64,000 nt of DNA from Amycolatopsis sp. NBC_00345 (GCF_036116635.1 NZ_CP107995.1:6572001-6636000), one strand, 5' to 3'. Positions 17,049 through 26,926 are shown, counted from the stretch's first letter. Numbers and translations are program-made. The notes: generated by a model not told the origin, from the letters alone.

Positions 17049-17548
17049 GCACCGCCTTCTGGTCCACTTCGGACACCAGGATCGGCCCGTTCACCGCCGT
17101 GGTGGCGGGTGACGGCGCGGTCCTCGCCTCGGGCTGGACCGGCGACGTGGGCGAGCTGACGCCGTTGATCTCGCCTTCGCTGACCCCGGGCTCGCTGACG
17201 CAGCGCCGCGACCTGGGCCCCGTGACCTCCGCCGTCCGCCGCTACCACGCGGGCGAGCTGGACGCGGTCGACGACATCGAGGTCCGCCAACGCTCGGGCG
17301 CCTTCCGCGAGAACGCGTGGGACACGCTGCGCAAGGTCCCCGCGGGCCGCCCGGTCAGCTACGCCGAGTACGCCACGCTGTCAGGTAACCCGTCGGCCGT
17401 CCGCGCCGCCGCGTCCGCCTGCGCCCGCAACGCCGCGGCGCTGTTCGTCCCGTGCCACCGCGTGGTGCGCACCGGCGGCGCGATCGGCAACTTCCGCTGG
17501 GGCACCGATGCCAAGCGCTGGCTGCTCAGCCACGAAGAGGTCCGCTAG
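17045..17548 (+). CDS. ogt: Methylated-DNA-protein-cysteine methyltransferase
   Basis: Suicide repair enzyme of 167 residues that removes methyl from O6-methylguanine. The active-site motif VPCHRVV has Cys137; the DNA-binding region SYAEYATLSGNPSAVRAAAS and the recognition residue in GAIGNFRWGTDAKRWLL follow the family pattern. It starts at GTG 17045, overlapping the Ada-AlkA stop, so both belong to one alkylation-repair operon. Its stop shares CTAG with the convergent sbcC stop. Confidence 0.95.
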   Translation: MSTAFWSTSDTRIGPFTAVVAGDGAVLASGWTGDVGELTPLISPSLTPGSLTQRRDLGPVTSAVRRYHAGELDAVDDIEVRQRSGAFRENAWDTLRKVPAGRPVSYAEYATLSGNPSAVRAAASACARNAAALFVPCHRVVRTGGAIGNFRWGTDAKRWLLSHEEVR

Positions 17549-20508
17549 GCCGTCCGCATCTCCACCTTCGATCCGGTGCGGGCCTTGCGGACCCGCAGCC
17601 GCGTCGGGATCCGCTGGCGAAGCTCCTCGACGTGGGAGACCAGACCGACCACCCGGCCCCCGGCACGCAGCTCGTCCAGGATGTTCATCACGACGTCCAG
17701 CGTCTCCGCGTCGAGAGTGCCGAAGCCCTCGTCGACGAACAGTGTGTCGAGCAGCGCGCCGCCGGTCTCGGCCGCGACCACGTCGGCCAGCCCGAGCGCC
17801 AGGGACAGCGAAGCTAGGAAGGACTCGCCGCCGGACAGCGTTTTGGCCGGGCGGACCGCCCCCGAGTAGTCGTCCAGCACGTCGAGGCCCAGCCCGCCCC
17901 GGGTGCCGCGCGCGCCCGCCGCGTCGGAGTGCACAAACGAGTAGCGGCCCTGGCTCATCGTGCGCAGCCGGGCGGTCGCCGCGAGCGCGACCTCCTCCAG
18001 CCGCGCCGCCAGCACGTACGACCGCAGCGACATCTTCCGCGCGTTCTGCCCGCGCCCGTTGACCACTTCGGACAGTGCGCGCAGCTCCGCGTACTCCTCC
18101 TCGACCGGCGCGAGCCCGGCCAGCACCTTGCCCATGCGCCCGGCCAGCCGGGTCAGCTCACGGTGCTGCGCGGTGACGGCCTGCAGCGTCGAGAACGCCG
18201 CCTCCGCCGTGGCCCGCGCGGACTTCGCAGCCTCGCTGACGGGCCCGACCTCCACGACGTCGTCGGGCGAGATGCCGAACAGCTCGGGCTGGGCCAGCAG
18301 CTCCCGCGCGCCCGCGGCCATGGCCTCCGCCTCCGCGAGGCCCTGCTCCAGCTTCGTCACCTGCTCGTCCGACCGCGCGGCGCCGCGCATCTCCTCCAGC
18401 GACAGGAATCCCTTGGCGTGCAAGGAGATCTCGACGAGGCCCTGTTGCTCGGAGAGCCGGCTCACCGAGCCCGCGACGGCCGTGCGCGCCTCGGCCACGG
18501 CGTCCAGCGCCCCGGCCAACGTGAGCAGATGCCGGCGGCGCGTGGTCACGTCACGGAACTGGCCGCGGCCGGCGACCAGCCGGCGTTCCCGCTCGTCCAG
18601 CCGGTCCTGCAACGAGCGGACCTCGGCCGTCGCCTCGGTGGCGGCGGTCTCGGCGAGCCGCCGCTGCTCCCCGAGCTTCTCCGCGTCCTGCTCCAGCGTG
18701 ACGACCTGCTTCGCCAGCCGGTCCTTCCGCGCGGCCTGCTCGGACAGCGCGCGGACGATCGCCCGCGCCTCGGCCAGCTCGGCCGTCACGGACTCCGCCG
18801 TGCGCTCGCCCAGCCGCTCCCGCAACGCCTCCAGCCGGGCCTTCGCCTCCTCCAACGCCGAAACGACGCGCTGCCGCAAGGCCTCCGCCTGTTGCTCGGC
18901 CTCCTCCGCCGCGCGTTCCTCCGCCGGATCGACGAGCCGGGCGCCGTGGCTCGCGGGCGCCGGGTGCTCCGCCGATCCACAGACCGGGCACGCCGAGCCG
19001 TCCGCCAGGCTCGCGGCCAACTCGGCCGCCATGCCCTCGAGCCGCCGCTCCCGCAGGTCCAGCCGATGCTGCCGGGCGGATTGGTGGCTGTCGACGACCT
19101 CACGCAGCTTCGCCTCACCACGCCCGACGCGCTCCGCCGCCGGTGGCAGGTCGGCCGCGGCACGCGCGATCACCGTCAGCTCCTCGACATGTGCCTGCGC
19201 ACCATCGAGCTTCGCCGCGGCTTCGGCGGCCGAAGCCGCTTCGCCGCGCAACGCCGTCAACCGCTCGGGCAGCTCCCCAAGCCGGGTCGCCAACTTGACG
19301 ACCTTGTCCTTGGCCGCTTCGGCCGCCGTCTTGCGCTCGTCACGGCGCTTCGTCTCGACCTGCTGCTGCTCGGCCTCGGCGACCAGCTCGGCGAGTGCAC
19401 CCGCGTCCTCCCGCAGCGAGCCGGCGCGCTCCCGCAGGTCGGCGGGATCCAGCCCAGCCGAGTCGACACCCAGCTCGGCCAGGGCCCGCGTGTGATCGGC
19501 CTCGGTGGCGCGCGCCTCGTCCAGCTCGGTGGTCCGCCGTTCGAGCAGCTCGGCCTCGGGCGCCACGGCCTCCGCCCGCCGTGCCGCCGCGATCTCCTCG
19601 GTCCATCCCGCGCGCTCGTCGGCCTGCTCGGCGATCTGCGCGAGCCGGGTGTGCGCGGTGCGGACGCGCCGGACCTTCTCCGCGTCCTCCTGCGCCTCGC
19701 GCAACGCGGCCTCGGCCTTGGTCGCGACCGAACGTGCTTGCGCCGCTTCGGTTTCCGCGACGCCGACCCGCGCCGCGACGTCCTGGAGCACGGCGTCGAC
19801 CCACTCCGCCTGGTTGTCCTCCGGCGAGTCCTGCTGCGCCTCCTGGGCGTACCGCGCGACCAGCTCGCGCACGTCCTGCTGACGCTCCTGCAGCGCCCGC
19901 CCGCGCTCGGCCCGCAGGTCCGCGAACCAGCGTTCGACGTCGGAGAACCGCTCCGTGCCGAACAGCCGCTCCAGCAGCTCCTCGCGCTCGCGGGTGTCCG
20001 CGCGCAGGAACCGGGCGAACTCCCCCTGCGGCAGCAGCACTACCTGGAAGAACTGGTGCGCCGTCATGCCGAGCAGCCGCACCACCGTGCGCGCCACCTC
20101 GTCGATCCGGATGACGCCCTCGGGCGGCAGCCCCGCCGGTGGCTTCCCGACCCAGCTCAGCGACACCTTCGCCTGCTGCGTGGTGAACCCGTCGCCGCGC
20201 TTCTTCGGGCGCTGGTACTCGGGGCTGCGCACGATCCGCAGCCGCTGGCCCTGCACGGTCAGCTCCAGCACGACCTCGGTGACCTGATCGGGCTCCGCGA
20301 GGTCGCAGCGCAGCCGCTTGACCTCACCACGCGCGCCCGGGACCTCGCCGAACAACGCGAAAGCGATGGCGTCGAGCAGCGTTGTCTTGCCCGCGCCGGT
20401 GTCGCCGTGCAGCAGGAAGAGGCCGTCGGCGCCGAGGACGTCGAAGTCGACCACCTCGCGGCCCGCGTACGGGCCGAACGCCTGGACCTCCAGCAGGTGC
20501 AGCCTCAC
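17545..20508 (-). CDS. sbcC: Exonuclease subunit SbcC (SMC-like ATPase)
   Basis: Large ATPase subunit (987 residues) of the SbcCD nuclease, which opens hairpins and protein-blocked DNA ends. Walker A LLHGDTGAGKTTLLDAIAF is near residue 35. A long coiled coil rich in Glu, Ala and Arg follows, with a zinc-hook SACPVCGSAEHP (CPVC) at its middle and a second coil. The C-terminus has the ABC signature LSGGESFLASLSLALGLAD and Walker B LFVDEGFGTLD. The GTG at 20508 overlaps the sbcD stop. It resembles actinobacterial AAA family SMC proteins throughout. Confidence 0.95.
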   Translation of the reverse strand: MRLHLLEVQAFGPYAGREVVDFDVLGADGLFLLHGDTGAGKTTLLDAIAFALFGEVPGARGEVKRLRCDLAEPDQVTEVVLELTVQGQRLRIVRSPEYQRPKKRGDGFTTQQAKVSLSWVGKPPAGLPPEGVIRIDEVARTVVRLLGMTAHQFFQVVLLPQGEFARFLRADTREREELLERLFGTERFSDVERWFADLRAERGRALQERQQDVRELVARYAQEAQQDSPEDNQAEWVDAVLQDVAARVGVAETEAAQARSVATKAEAALREAQEDAEKVRRVRTAHTRLAQIAEQADERAGWTEEIAAARRAEAVAPEAELLERRTTELDEARATEADHTRALAELGVDSAGLDPADLRERAGSLREDAGALAELVAEAEQQQVETKRRDERKTAAEAAKDKVVKLATRLGELPERLTALRGEAASAAEAAAKLDGAQAHVEELTVIARAAADLPPAAERVGRGEAKLREVVDSHQSARQHRLDLRERRLEGMAAELAASLADGSACPVCGSAEHPAPASHGARLVDPAEERAAEEAEQQAEALRQRVVSALEEAKARLEALRERLGERTAESVTAELAEARAIVRALSEQAARKDRLAKQVVTLEQDAEKLGEQRRLAETAATEATAEVRSLQDRLDERERRLVAGRGQFRDVTTRRRHLLTLAGALDAVAEARTAVAGSVSRLSEQQGLVEISLHAKGFLSLEEMRGAARSDEQVTKLEQGLAEAEAMAAGARELLAQPELFGISPDDVVEVGPVSEAAKSARATAEAAFSTLQAVTAQHRELTRLAGRMGKVLAGLAPVEEEYAELRALSEVVNGRGQNARKMSLRSYVLAARLEEVALAATARLRTMSQGRYSFVHSDAAGARGTRGGLGLDVLDDYSGAVRPAKTLSGGESFLASLSLALGLADVVAAETGGALLDTLFVDEGFGTLDAETLDVVMNILDELRAGGRVVGLVSHVEELRQRIPTRLRVRKARTGSKVEMRTA

Positions 20509-21659
20509 AGCTTCGCCACCGCCGCCCGGTCGGCCGCCTCGAGCGCGAGGAAGACGAGCCGCTCCTCGCGTTCGGAGGGCGCGGCGCCACGGCAGTCGTC
20601 GAGGAAACTGCGGGCGATCTCGATGTCGCTGCGCCCGCGCACGGCCTCGGCGTACTTCAGCTCCGTGCCCGCGAACCCGCCTTCGGGCTGCCAATCCATG
20701 TGCACGGCGTGCGGGAAACGGTCGCGCAGCTTGCGCATGGCGTCGACGGGCCGCACGCGGTCGGTGAGCGTGACGGACAGGAAGTGGCCCACCCACTCGT
20801 CGTGCTCCGGCGCGGACAGCAGCTCGGCCAGCTCGCCGCGCAGCGTGGCCAGTGGCCGCGGCACGGGCAGCTCGTGCCGCCGGACCTCGGCCAGCCCGGC
20901 GGCGTCGAGGTCGAGGAGCCAGACCGATTTCCGTTGCCGCGCCTCGGAAAACGAGTACGCGAGCGGGCTGCCGGAGTAACGCAGGTGCTCGGCGAGGGTC
21001 TGCGGGCCGTGCAGATGGCCGAGCGCGACGTAGTCCACGCCGTCGAACACCGAGCCGGGCACCTGCTCGACCCCGCCGACGGCGATCGTGCGCTCGGACT
21101 CGCTGGCGTTGCCACCGGTGACAAACGCGTGCGCCAGCACCACGGACCGCGTGCCAGGGCGAGTGGCGAGGTCTTCGCGGACGCGGCGCATGGCCTCGGT
21201 GAGGACTCCGGTGTGGCCGCGCGCCTCCGGGACGCCCAGCGCGTGCCGGGACGGCTCCGGCTCCAGATACGGCAGGCCGTAGAACGCGACCTCGCCGTGC
21301 TCGTCCGAGAGCAGCACGGGCTCGGCGAGGCCCGCGACCGTGGCGCGCACGTGCAGGCCGCCGGCCGCGGCGAACTCGGCGAAGGCGCCGAGGCGTGGCC
21401 CGGAGTCGTGGTTTCCGGGCGTGATGACGAGCTGGGCACCGGCCCTGCGGATGCGGGCGAGCGCGGCCGTGGCGACCCGGACCGCCTCGGCCGAAGGGAC
21501 CGCGCGGTCGTAGATGTCGCCGGCCACGACGACCACGTCGACCGCCTCGCTGGTGACGAGGTCGGCCAAGTGCCCGAGGACGGCTTCCTGCTCGGCGAGC
21601 AGATCGGCGCCGTGGAACGTGCGGCCGATGTGCCAGTCGGAGGTGTGCAGGACTTTCAC
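20505..21659 (-). CDS. sbcD: Exonuclease subunit SbcD (Mre11-like)
   Basis: Metallophosphoesterase nuclease subunit, 384 residues. The phosphoesterase motifs are in order: TSDWHIGRTFHG (DxH), VVVAGDIYDRAVP (GDxxD), ITPGNHDSG (GNHD), VLAHAFVTGG and YVALGHLHGPQ (GHxH). Start chosen at GTG 21659, whose first residues VKVLHTSDWHIG are the conserved beginning; longer upstream frames are not protein-like. Coupled to sbcC. Confidence 0.95.
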   Translation of the reverse strand: MKVLHTSDWHIGRTFHGADLLAEQEAVLGHLADLVTSEAVDVVVVAGDIYDRAVPSAEAVRVATAALARIRRAGAQLVITPGNHDSGPRLGAFAEFAAAGGLHVRATVAGLAEPVLLSDEHGEVAFYGLPYLEPEPSRHALGVPEARGHTGVLTEAMRRVREDLATRPGTRSVVLAHAFVTGGNASESERTIAVGGVEQVPGSVFDGVDYVALGHLHGPQTLAEHLRYSGSPLAYSFSEARQRKSVWLLDLDAAGLAEVRRHELPVPRPLATLRGELAELLSAPEHDEWVGHFLSVTLTDRVRPVDAMRKLRDRFPHAVHMDWQPEGGFAGTELKYAEAVRGRSDIEIARSFLDDCRGAAPSEREERLVFLALEAADRAAVAKL

Positions 21660-21925
21660 GGCGACCACGTTAAGAGGGGACCCCGACGAAACGCGGGAGA
21701 CTCGCCGACGAGCCACTCGAACGTGTGTACGAAGCCTATCAGGGGGCTGTCGGACACGCCGAGGGCCGAACCGGTGAACCCGCTGGTCAGCTACGGAGTG
21801 CGACCGGGCGAACCCGTTTTTGTCGGTGCTGTCCGCCATGATGTCCCCGTCGATCCGCACGGCGTCGGGACGGCACCGGAGACGGCATCAGAGGCAGCAT
21901 CGGCATCGGAGGAGGGGAGGACCGG

Positions 21926-22840
21926 GTGGAGACAGTGATCACCACGGCGGCCGTCGTGCTCGCGCTGCTCCTGTGCGTCGCGGTCGCGGTCCTGTGGCGG
22001 CTCTACAACGACGGCATGCGGCGCGCCGACGCGGCGGCGCGGCTCGTGGCGGCGGAGCGTGCGAAGGGTGACGAGCAGCAGCTCGCGCTGCGCCGGTACG
22101 AGGTCGCGTTCGCCTCGATCCACGGCCGCGGCGAGCTGGGCGAGCAGGTGCTGGTGGAGACGGCGCGGGCGCTCGGGCTGCGCGAGGAGCTGCACTTCAC
22201 GCTGCAGACCGACCTGGCGGGCGGCGGCGCGGCGAAACCGGACATGGTGCTGCGCGTCGGCGGCGGGCGCGCGGTCCCGGTGGACGCCAAGGCGAGCATG
22301 GCGATCTGGGCCGAGGCCGTGGAGACCGACGACCCGGAGGAACGGCTCGACGCGTTGCGCGCGCACGTCCGGCAACTGCGCTCGCGCGCCGCGGAGCTGG
22401 CCGGCAAGGGCTACCAGCGCTGGGCCGACGCGATCTACGGCACGATCATGTTCGTGCCGTCCGACGCCGCCGTGGTCGCCGCGCTCGACACCGACCCGGA
22501 GCTGCTGCGCTGGCTCATCGACCGCCGCGTATTCCTGTGCGGCCCGACGGGCTTCGGCGTCCTGGCCTCCGCGGCCCTGTTCGCGGCCAGCGACCGCGCG
22601 CTGGTGGAGGACGTCGAGCAGGTCCGCGCGGGCGCCGCGTCGGCCCACCGCGCGGCGGGCAACGCCGTCGACGCGCTCAACCTCTCCAGCACCCACCTGC
22701 AACGGTTCATCTCCGCCCGCCGCCGTGAGCTGGAAGCCCTGGAGAGCTTCCGCGCGACGGTGGCCCCCTTGACGGACGCCTCGGGCAGCCCCGCGCCGGT
22801 CCCAGAGGTGAGGAAGGGGGACGAGCTGGCGGCGAGCTGA
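21926..22840 (+). CDS. rmuC: RmuC-family DNA recombination protein
   Basis: Membrane-tethered protein of 304 residues with the RmuC fold, linked to limiting DNA rearrangements. A GTG at 21926 starts an N-terminal helix (AAVVLALLLCVAVAVLWRLY), then a short coiled coil and the nuclease-like core: GELGEQVLVETARALGL, FTLQTDL, KPDMVLRVGGGRAVPVDAKA with the PD-(D/E)xK-like VDAK, and YGTIMFVPSDAAV. It is shorter than E. coli RmuC (about 475), as is common in actinobacteria. Divergent from sbcD, so repair genes cluster here. Confidence 0.9.
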   Translation: METVITTAAVVLALLLCVAVAVLWRLYNDGMRRADAAARLVAAERAKGDEQQLALRRYEVAFASIHGRGELGEQVLVETARALGLREELHFTLQTDLAGGGAAKPDMVLRVGGGRAVPVDAKASMAIWAEAVETDDPEERLDALRAHVRQLRSRAAELAGKGYQRWADAIYGTIMFVPSDAAVVAALDTDPELLRWLIDRRVFLCGPTGFGVLASAALFAASDRALVEDVEQVRAGAASAHRAAGNAVDALNLSSTHLQRFISARRRELEALESFRATVAPLTDASGSPAPVPEVRKGDELAAS

Positions 22841-23480
22841 TCGGGCCCTGAGGGGCACCTGCGAGTGGGGCACCTGTGCGTGGAGCGGCAGCGCTGGGAA
22901 GGCACGCGCGCGGAAGGCTTCTGTGTCCTGACACCTGAGCTACTCGGCCTTTGCCCGGGCGGTGCCAGAGCTGCCTCGCGGTCGCCGGAGCGCCTCAGAC
23001 TCACCGGGGTTGCCACTGGGCCCACCGGCTCACTGTTCAGTCGCCGGATCGCCAGACGGTGACCAACCGTGTCTCCTCTGGCCGGGTCGTCGCCCAGCGA
23101 GCGCCGTGCTTCATGACCCACAGTGGTCGGCCGATCCGGTGTTGTCATCGCGGCCGTGCAGGTACCAGTCAATGGGACGGCCGTTCCGCGAAGCCGAACG
23201 TTCCGGAACAGCCCGCCCTCACGCGGGCAGGTAAAAAGCTCGGAAACGATCCACCGCGGGCACCGGAGTCCTCCCAGCTCGGCGGGCGGGACCGCCACGA
23301 CCGGATATGGGCTGGTCAGCGGCGGATAACGGCTGGTCGGCGAGGTCCGAAGCTCCTCGTCACCCGGGCAGCACGTGCACCGTCCGCCGGCAACCCGCGT
23401 CACGCTGGCGGGTGGCTGGTCAGGGCAGTCTCCGGCCGTGCTGGCAAGATCGTGACAAGTACGGGCTACGGTGTTGCCTC
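22841..23480. other. Intergenic stretch without convincing gene
   Basis: No reading frame here has coding character. Right after rmuC, GGGGCACCTG occurs twice about 15 bases apart (22854 and 22868 region). The rest probably contains the promoter of the DUF6542-type gene. No tRNA or riboswitch was recognised. Confidence 0.5.
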
Positions 23481-24377
23481 GTGACCGCGATACGCGATCG
23501 CCAGAGCGATCCTGATGCCGATGACGCCCCCGTGCCCTGGGACGAGCGTCTTGTCCTCGGCGCGAGGCGCGGGTTGCCCTGGTGGGCGGTCGTCCTCGTG
23601 GGCTTCGGCCTTGCCGTGCTCGGCGCCATCATCGATGAAAAGACCAAGGGCAGCCTCGACTTCGTCTTCAAGGCCGGCTACTTCGTCGGGGCCGTGATCG
23701 CGGTCGGCGCGGTGCAGAGACGGGCGCTGTTCGGCCCGATGGTGCAGCCGCCGCTGGTGCTGGCCGTCACGGTGCCCGGTGTGGTGCTGCTGACCGGCGG
23801 CTCCGGCTCGGGCGGAGACACGCTCTCCAAGCTGCTGGACGTGGGCAGGCCGCTGATCAACGGCTTCCCGACGATGGCGGTCGTCACCGGCGTGACCCTC
23901 CTCTTCGGCTTCTTCCGCATCTACCGTGAGCGCGATCCCGATGCCCCGGTGAAGCTGAAGGGCAAGAAGGCGCCCGCCAGGGACGGCGAGCCGTCGGCCG
24001 CCCGGCCGCGGACCCGGCCCCCGGGTGCCAACCGCACGGGCCAGACGCCGCTGCCGGCGAGCGGACGCCGGGGTGCGCCGAGGGATCGAGACCTCGATGC
24101 CCCGCCGCCGCGACGACCCCGTCCGCCGGCCGACCCGGGCGCCCGCCCGCGCCGCGACCCGGCCGACCCCGGCGCACGCGGCACGCGTAAGCCTCCGCCG
24201 GAGGGCCGCCGCCCGCGGCCACCGGAAGCGGACCCCCGCCGTCGCGGCGAGCCCCGTGGCGACACCCCGCCGCCGCGTCGCCGCCCCCGGGCCGACGAGC
24301 CGCCACCAGCCGGCCGCCCCCGCCCGCCACGCCGCGAGCCCCCGCGCCGCTCCCGCCCGTGGGACGACGAGTCCTGA
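23481..24377 (+). CDS. DUF6542-type membrane protein with Pro/Arg-rich tail
   Basis: Protein of 298 residues from GTG 23481. The N-terminal half holds about four hydrophobic helices (LPWWAVVLVGFGLAVLGAII, FKAGYFVGAVIAVGAV, PLVLAVTVPGVVLLTGG, MAVVTGVTLLFGFF), the pattern of the DUF6542 domain. From about residue 160 the protein is Pro-, Arg- and Asp-rich and probably disordered and cytoplasmic. It lies next to ispH and ychF as Rv1111c does in M. tuberculosis. Function unknown. Confidence 0.8.
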   Translation: MTAIRDRQSDPDADDAPVPWDERLVLGARRGLPWWAVVLVGFGLAVLGAIIDEKTKGSLDFVFKAGYFVGAVIAVGAVQRRALFGPMVQPPLVLAVTVPGVVLLTGGSGSGGDTLSKLLDVGRPLINGFPTMAVVTGVTLLFGFFRIYRERDPDAPVKLKGKKAPARDGEPSAARPRTRPPGANRTGQTPLPASGRRGAPRDRDLDAPPPRRPRPPADPGARPRRDPADPGARGTRKPPPEGRRPRPPEADPRRRGEPRGDTPPPRRRPRADEPPPAGRPRPPRREPPRRSRPWDDES

Positions 24378-24429
24378 CAACCCGACAACGTTGACATCCC
24401 GCGGGAACGCCCCGCGGAGCCCGAAACCC

Positions 24430-24474
24430 GAGAAGGGCCGCCGATCCACACAGGATCGGCGGCCCTTCTCTTTT
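24430..24474 (+). terminator. Strong intrinsic terminator
   Basis: Perfect 18-base arms (24430-24447 and 24453-24470) with loop ACACA, followed by TTTT (24471-24474). It lies 53 bases after the DUF6542-type gene. Confidence 0.9.
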
Positions 24475-24767
24475 CGTACGGCACAAATGGAACAGGACCG
24501 AGAAGGCCGAATCCCCGCGCTGCGGGTCAGGCTCACAGAGCTGCGGGTCAGCCTTCACAGACCGGACAGGTCACTGGACGGGCAACACCGAGCCGAGCCG
24601 AGCGGCGACGACGGCCGCCACCGCCCCTGGAGTCAGGAGCCCGGCAAGCGCCGCCGTGACCGGGCACAGGCCTTCGCGACCGCCGAAGTCAGCTCGCACC
24701 CCAACCGGCAAGGACAGGCGGACGCACAAGCCCCGCCGCCTCACAAACCGACCTGCACAAACTGACG

Positions 24768-25005
24768 CCTGGCCCGAAGCCCGAGACCAGCGCGCTCAAC
24801 CCCGCCTCACCAGGCCGGAAACCAGCGCACAGCCTGGCCCGTCCGGCCTGAAACCAAGCTCGCACAAAGCCCGAACCCAGCGCGCGACCAGCGCCCAGTC
24901 CGACCCAAAACCAGCGCCCAGTCCGGCCCAAAGCCAAGCTCAGTCCGGACTCCCACTAAGCCCGAAACCAGCGCGCAGCCCGGTCCCCGTCCGGCCCAAA
25001 ACCAG
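24768..25005. repeat. Degenerate short tandem repeats
   Basis: A block built on variants of CCCGAAACCAGCGCGCAG and AGTCCGGCCCAAAACCAG recurring roughly every 22-35 bases, at least eight times. It lies between the DUF6542-type terminator and the ispH stop and has no credible gene. The copies are diverged, suggesting old decay. Confidence 0.6.
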
Positions 25006-25008
25006 TGC

Positions 25009-26076
25009 TCAGGACTCCGGCTGCGCCACAACCTCCGACTTAGCCGCAGCCGCATCCGCAGCCTCCGACTTAACAGCCTTCCGCAGCTCCTTCGGCAAAG
25101 CGAAGGCGATCTTCTCGTTGGCCGTGGTCACCTCGTCGACCTGGCCCCAGCCGCGGTCGGCGAGCCAGGTGAGGAGGTCCATGACCAGGTTGTCCGGCAC
25201 CGAGGCGCCCGACGTGACGCCGACCGTGGTGACGCCCTCCAGCCAGGACTCGTCGACCTCGCTGGCGAAGTCGATCAGGTGGGAGTCGCGGGCGCCGGCC
25301 TTCAGGGCGACCTCCACGAGGCGCTTGGAGTTCGACGAGTTCGTCGAACCGACCACCAGCACCAGGTCGCACTCGGGGGCCATCGCCTTGACCGCGACCT
25401 GACGGTTCGTGGTGGCGTAACAGATGTCGTCGCTGGGCGGGTCGGCCAAGCCGGGGAAACGCTCGCGCAGCTGGTCGACGCGCTCCATCGTCTCGTCGAC
25501 CGACAGCGTGGTCTGGGAGAGCCAGATCACCTTCGACGGGTCGCGCACGTCGACCTTGTCGACGTCCTCCGCCTTGTCCACGAGCTGCACCTTGTCCGGC
25601 GCCTCACCCGCGGTGCCCTCCACCTCCTCGTGGCCCTCGTGGCCGATCAGGAGGATGTCGTAGTCGTCCTTGGCGAAGCGGTTGACCTCCTTGTGCACCT
25701 TCGTCACGAGGGGGCAGGTCGCGTCGATGGTGCGGAGGTTCCGCTCCTCGGCCTGGGCGTGCACCATCGGCGAGACGCCGTGCGCGGAGAACACCACCAG
25801 CGCGCCCTCGGGCACCTCGGAGGTCTCCTCGACGAAGATCGCGCCACGCTCGCGCAGCGTCTCGACGACGTGCCGGTTGTGCACGATCTCCTTGCGCACG
25901 TACACCGGGGCGCCATACAGCTCCAGGGCCTTTTCCACGGCGATCACGGCGCGGTCCACGCCCGCGCAGTAGCCACGCGGCTTCGCGAGCAGGACTCGCT
26001 TGCCGGTGGCCGGCCCGCCGGAGCCGGCGATCGTCGGAGTGCCGGCGGGGTCGATTCCGGGGCTCGCTGAACTCAT
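25009..26076 (-). CDS. ispH: 4-hydroxy-3-methylbut-2-enyl diphosphate reductase
   Basis: Last enzyme of the MEP isoprenoid pathway, reducing HMBPP to IPP and DMAPP with an iron-sulfur cluster. The three cluster cysteines are in GYCAGV, DATCPLV and DICYATTNRQ; the substrate-binding His and Glu texts EIVHNRHVV, FSAHGVSP and IGHEGHEEVEGT are present. ATG 26076 is chosen because the extra nine residues upstream are unsupported. The C-terminus carries an Ala/Lys/Glu-rich tail of about 20 residues beyond the usual end. In M. tuberculosis this is lytB2 (Rv1110). Confidence 0.96.
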   Translation of the reverse strand: MSSASPGIDPAGTPTIAGSGGPATGKRVLLAKPRGYCAGVDRAVIAVEKALELYGAPVYVRKEIVHNRHVVETLRERGAIFVEETSEVPEGALVVFSAHGVSPMVHAQAEERNLRTIDATCPLVTKVHKEVNRFAKDDYDILLIGHEGHEEVEGTAGEAPDKVQLVDKAEDVDKVDVRDPSKVIWLSQTTLSVDETMERVDQLRERFPGLADPPSDDICYATTNRQVAVKAMAPECDLVLVVGSTNSSNSKRLVEVALKAGARDSHLIDFASEVDESWLEGVTTVGVTSGASVPDNLVMDLLTWLADRGWGQVDEVTTANEKIAFALPKELRKAVKSEAADAAAAKSEVVAQPES

Positions 26077-26227
26077 GCCCCCAGCGTACGGGCTGCCCCA
26101 CACCGAACTCGAAGTCCTCTTTAGGATGACCTGACTCCGCCATCCGGGCTGTGCCGGGAGTCACGTCCGGTACCCCAACCCACCCGTTCGGTTGGGCAGG
26201 ATGGCCCCTATACGGCAGGCTGGACGC

Positions 26228-26926
26228 ATGAAGCCACTCCCGCTCCCCGTCCGGGTCGCCGCGGGCCTCGCCGTCATAACCGCCGAACGGGTTCGCGAGC
26301 TCCCCCGGCAGCTCACCGGGCTTCCCGTCACCGTGGTCAGCCAGGTACTGCAGTTCTCCATGCGTGTGCAGCAGCACGTCACCGAGCTGGCCATCAAGGG
26401 TGACGACGCCCTATCCGGCCTGCGCCCGGTCGAGGACACCCCCAGCTGGGCGACGTTCGACGAGGACGCCGCGCCCGACCTGGCGCCCTCGCGGCCGACG
26501 CTGGTCTCGGTCGACAACATCCCCGAGCCGCGCGCGCAGACCAACGGCCACCGCCCCTCCTTCACCGAGCCCGAATCCGAGATCGAGCCCGAGATCGAGA
26601 TCCTGCTGGAGCCCCTGCCCGGAAGCGCGGCCGAGGACGAGCCCGGCGACCCGTGGGCCCAGGAGGAGCGCGCGCTGGCCGAGGAGCACGCGGACGGTGA
26701 GAACGACAGCGCCGCCGGCCCCGCGAGCCTGCCGAACTACGACGAGCTCACCCTGCCCCAGCTGCGCGCCCGCCTGCGCCGCCTGACCGTGCCTCAGCTC
26801 GAAGAGATCCTGGAGTACGAGAAGGCGAACGAGGACCGCGCGTCCTTCGTCGGCATGCTCGCGCGCCGGATCGGCAACGCGCGCAAGGCGGAAGAGGAAC
26901 AGGACGACAGCGCGGAAGGCAAGTGA
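26228..26926 (+). CDS. Lipid droplet-associated-type protein (Rv1109c-like)
   Basis: Protein of 232 residues. The amphipathic N-terminus (VRVAAGLAVITAERVRELPR, LPVTVVSQVLQFSMRVQQHV) fits actinobacterial proteins annotated as lipid droplet-associated. The middle is acidic and disordered (EPESEIEPEIEILLEPLPG). The C-terminus LTLPQLRARLRRLTVPQLEEI resembles a short helical binding motif. It is divergent from ispH and coupled by GTGA to xseA, the same order as Rv1110-Rv1109c-Rv1108c. Role inferred from family naming and position. Confidence 0.7.
   Translation: MKPLPLPVRVAAGLAVITAERVRELPRQLTGLPVTVVSQVLQFSMRVQQHVTELAIKGDDALSGLRPVEDTPSWATFDEDAAPDLAPSRPTLVSVDNIPEPRAQTNGHRPSFTEPESEIEPEIEILLEPLPGSAAEDEPGDPWAQEERALAEEHADGENDSAAGPASLPNYDELTLPQLRARLRRLTVPQLEEILEYEKANEDRASFVGMLARRIGNARKAEEEQDDSAEGK

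Noticed and set aside
22920..23060. Possible cobalamin riboswitch (GCCACTG and a GCCAGAGCTGCC resembling the B12 box)
   Set aside because: The elements are in the wrong order and the rest of the aptamer is missing; no B12 gene is nearby.
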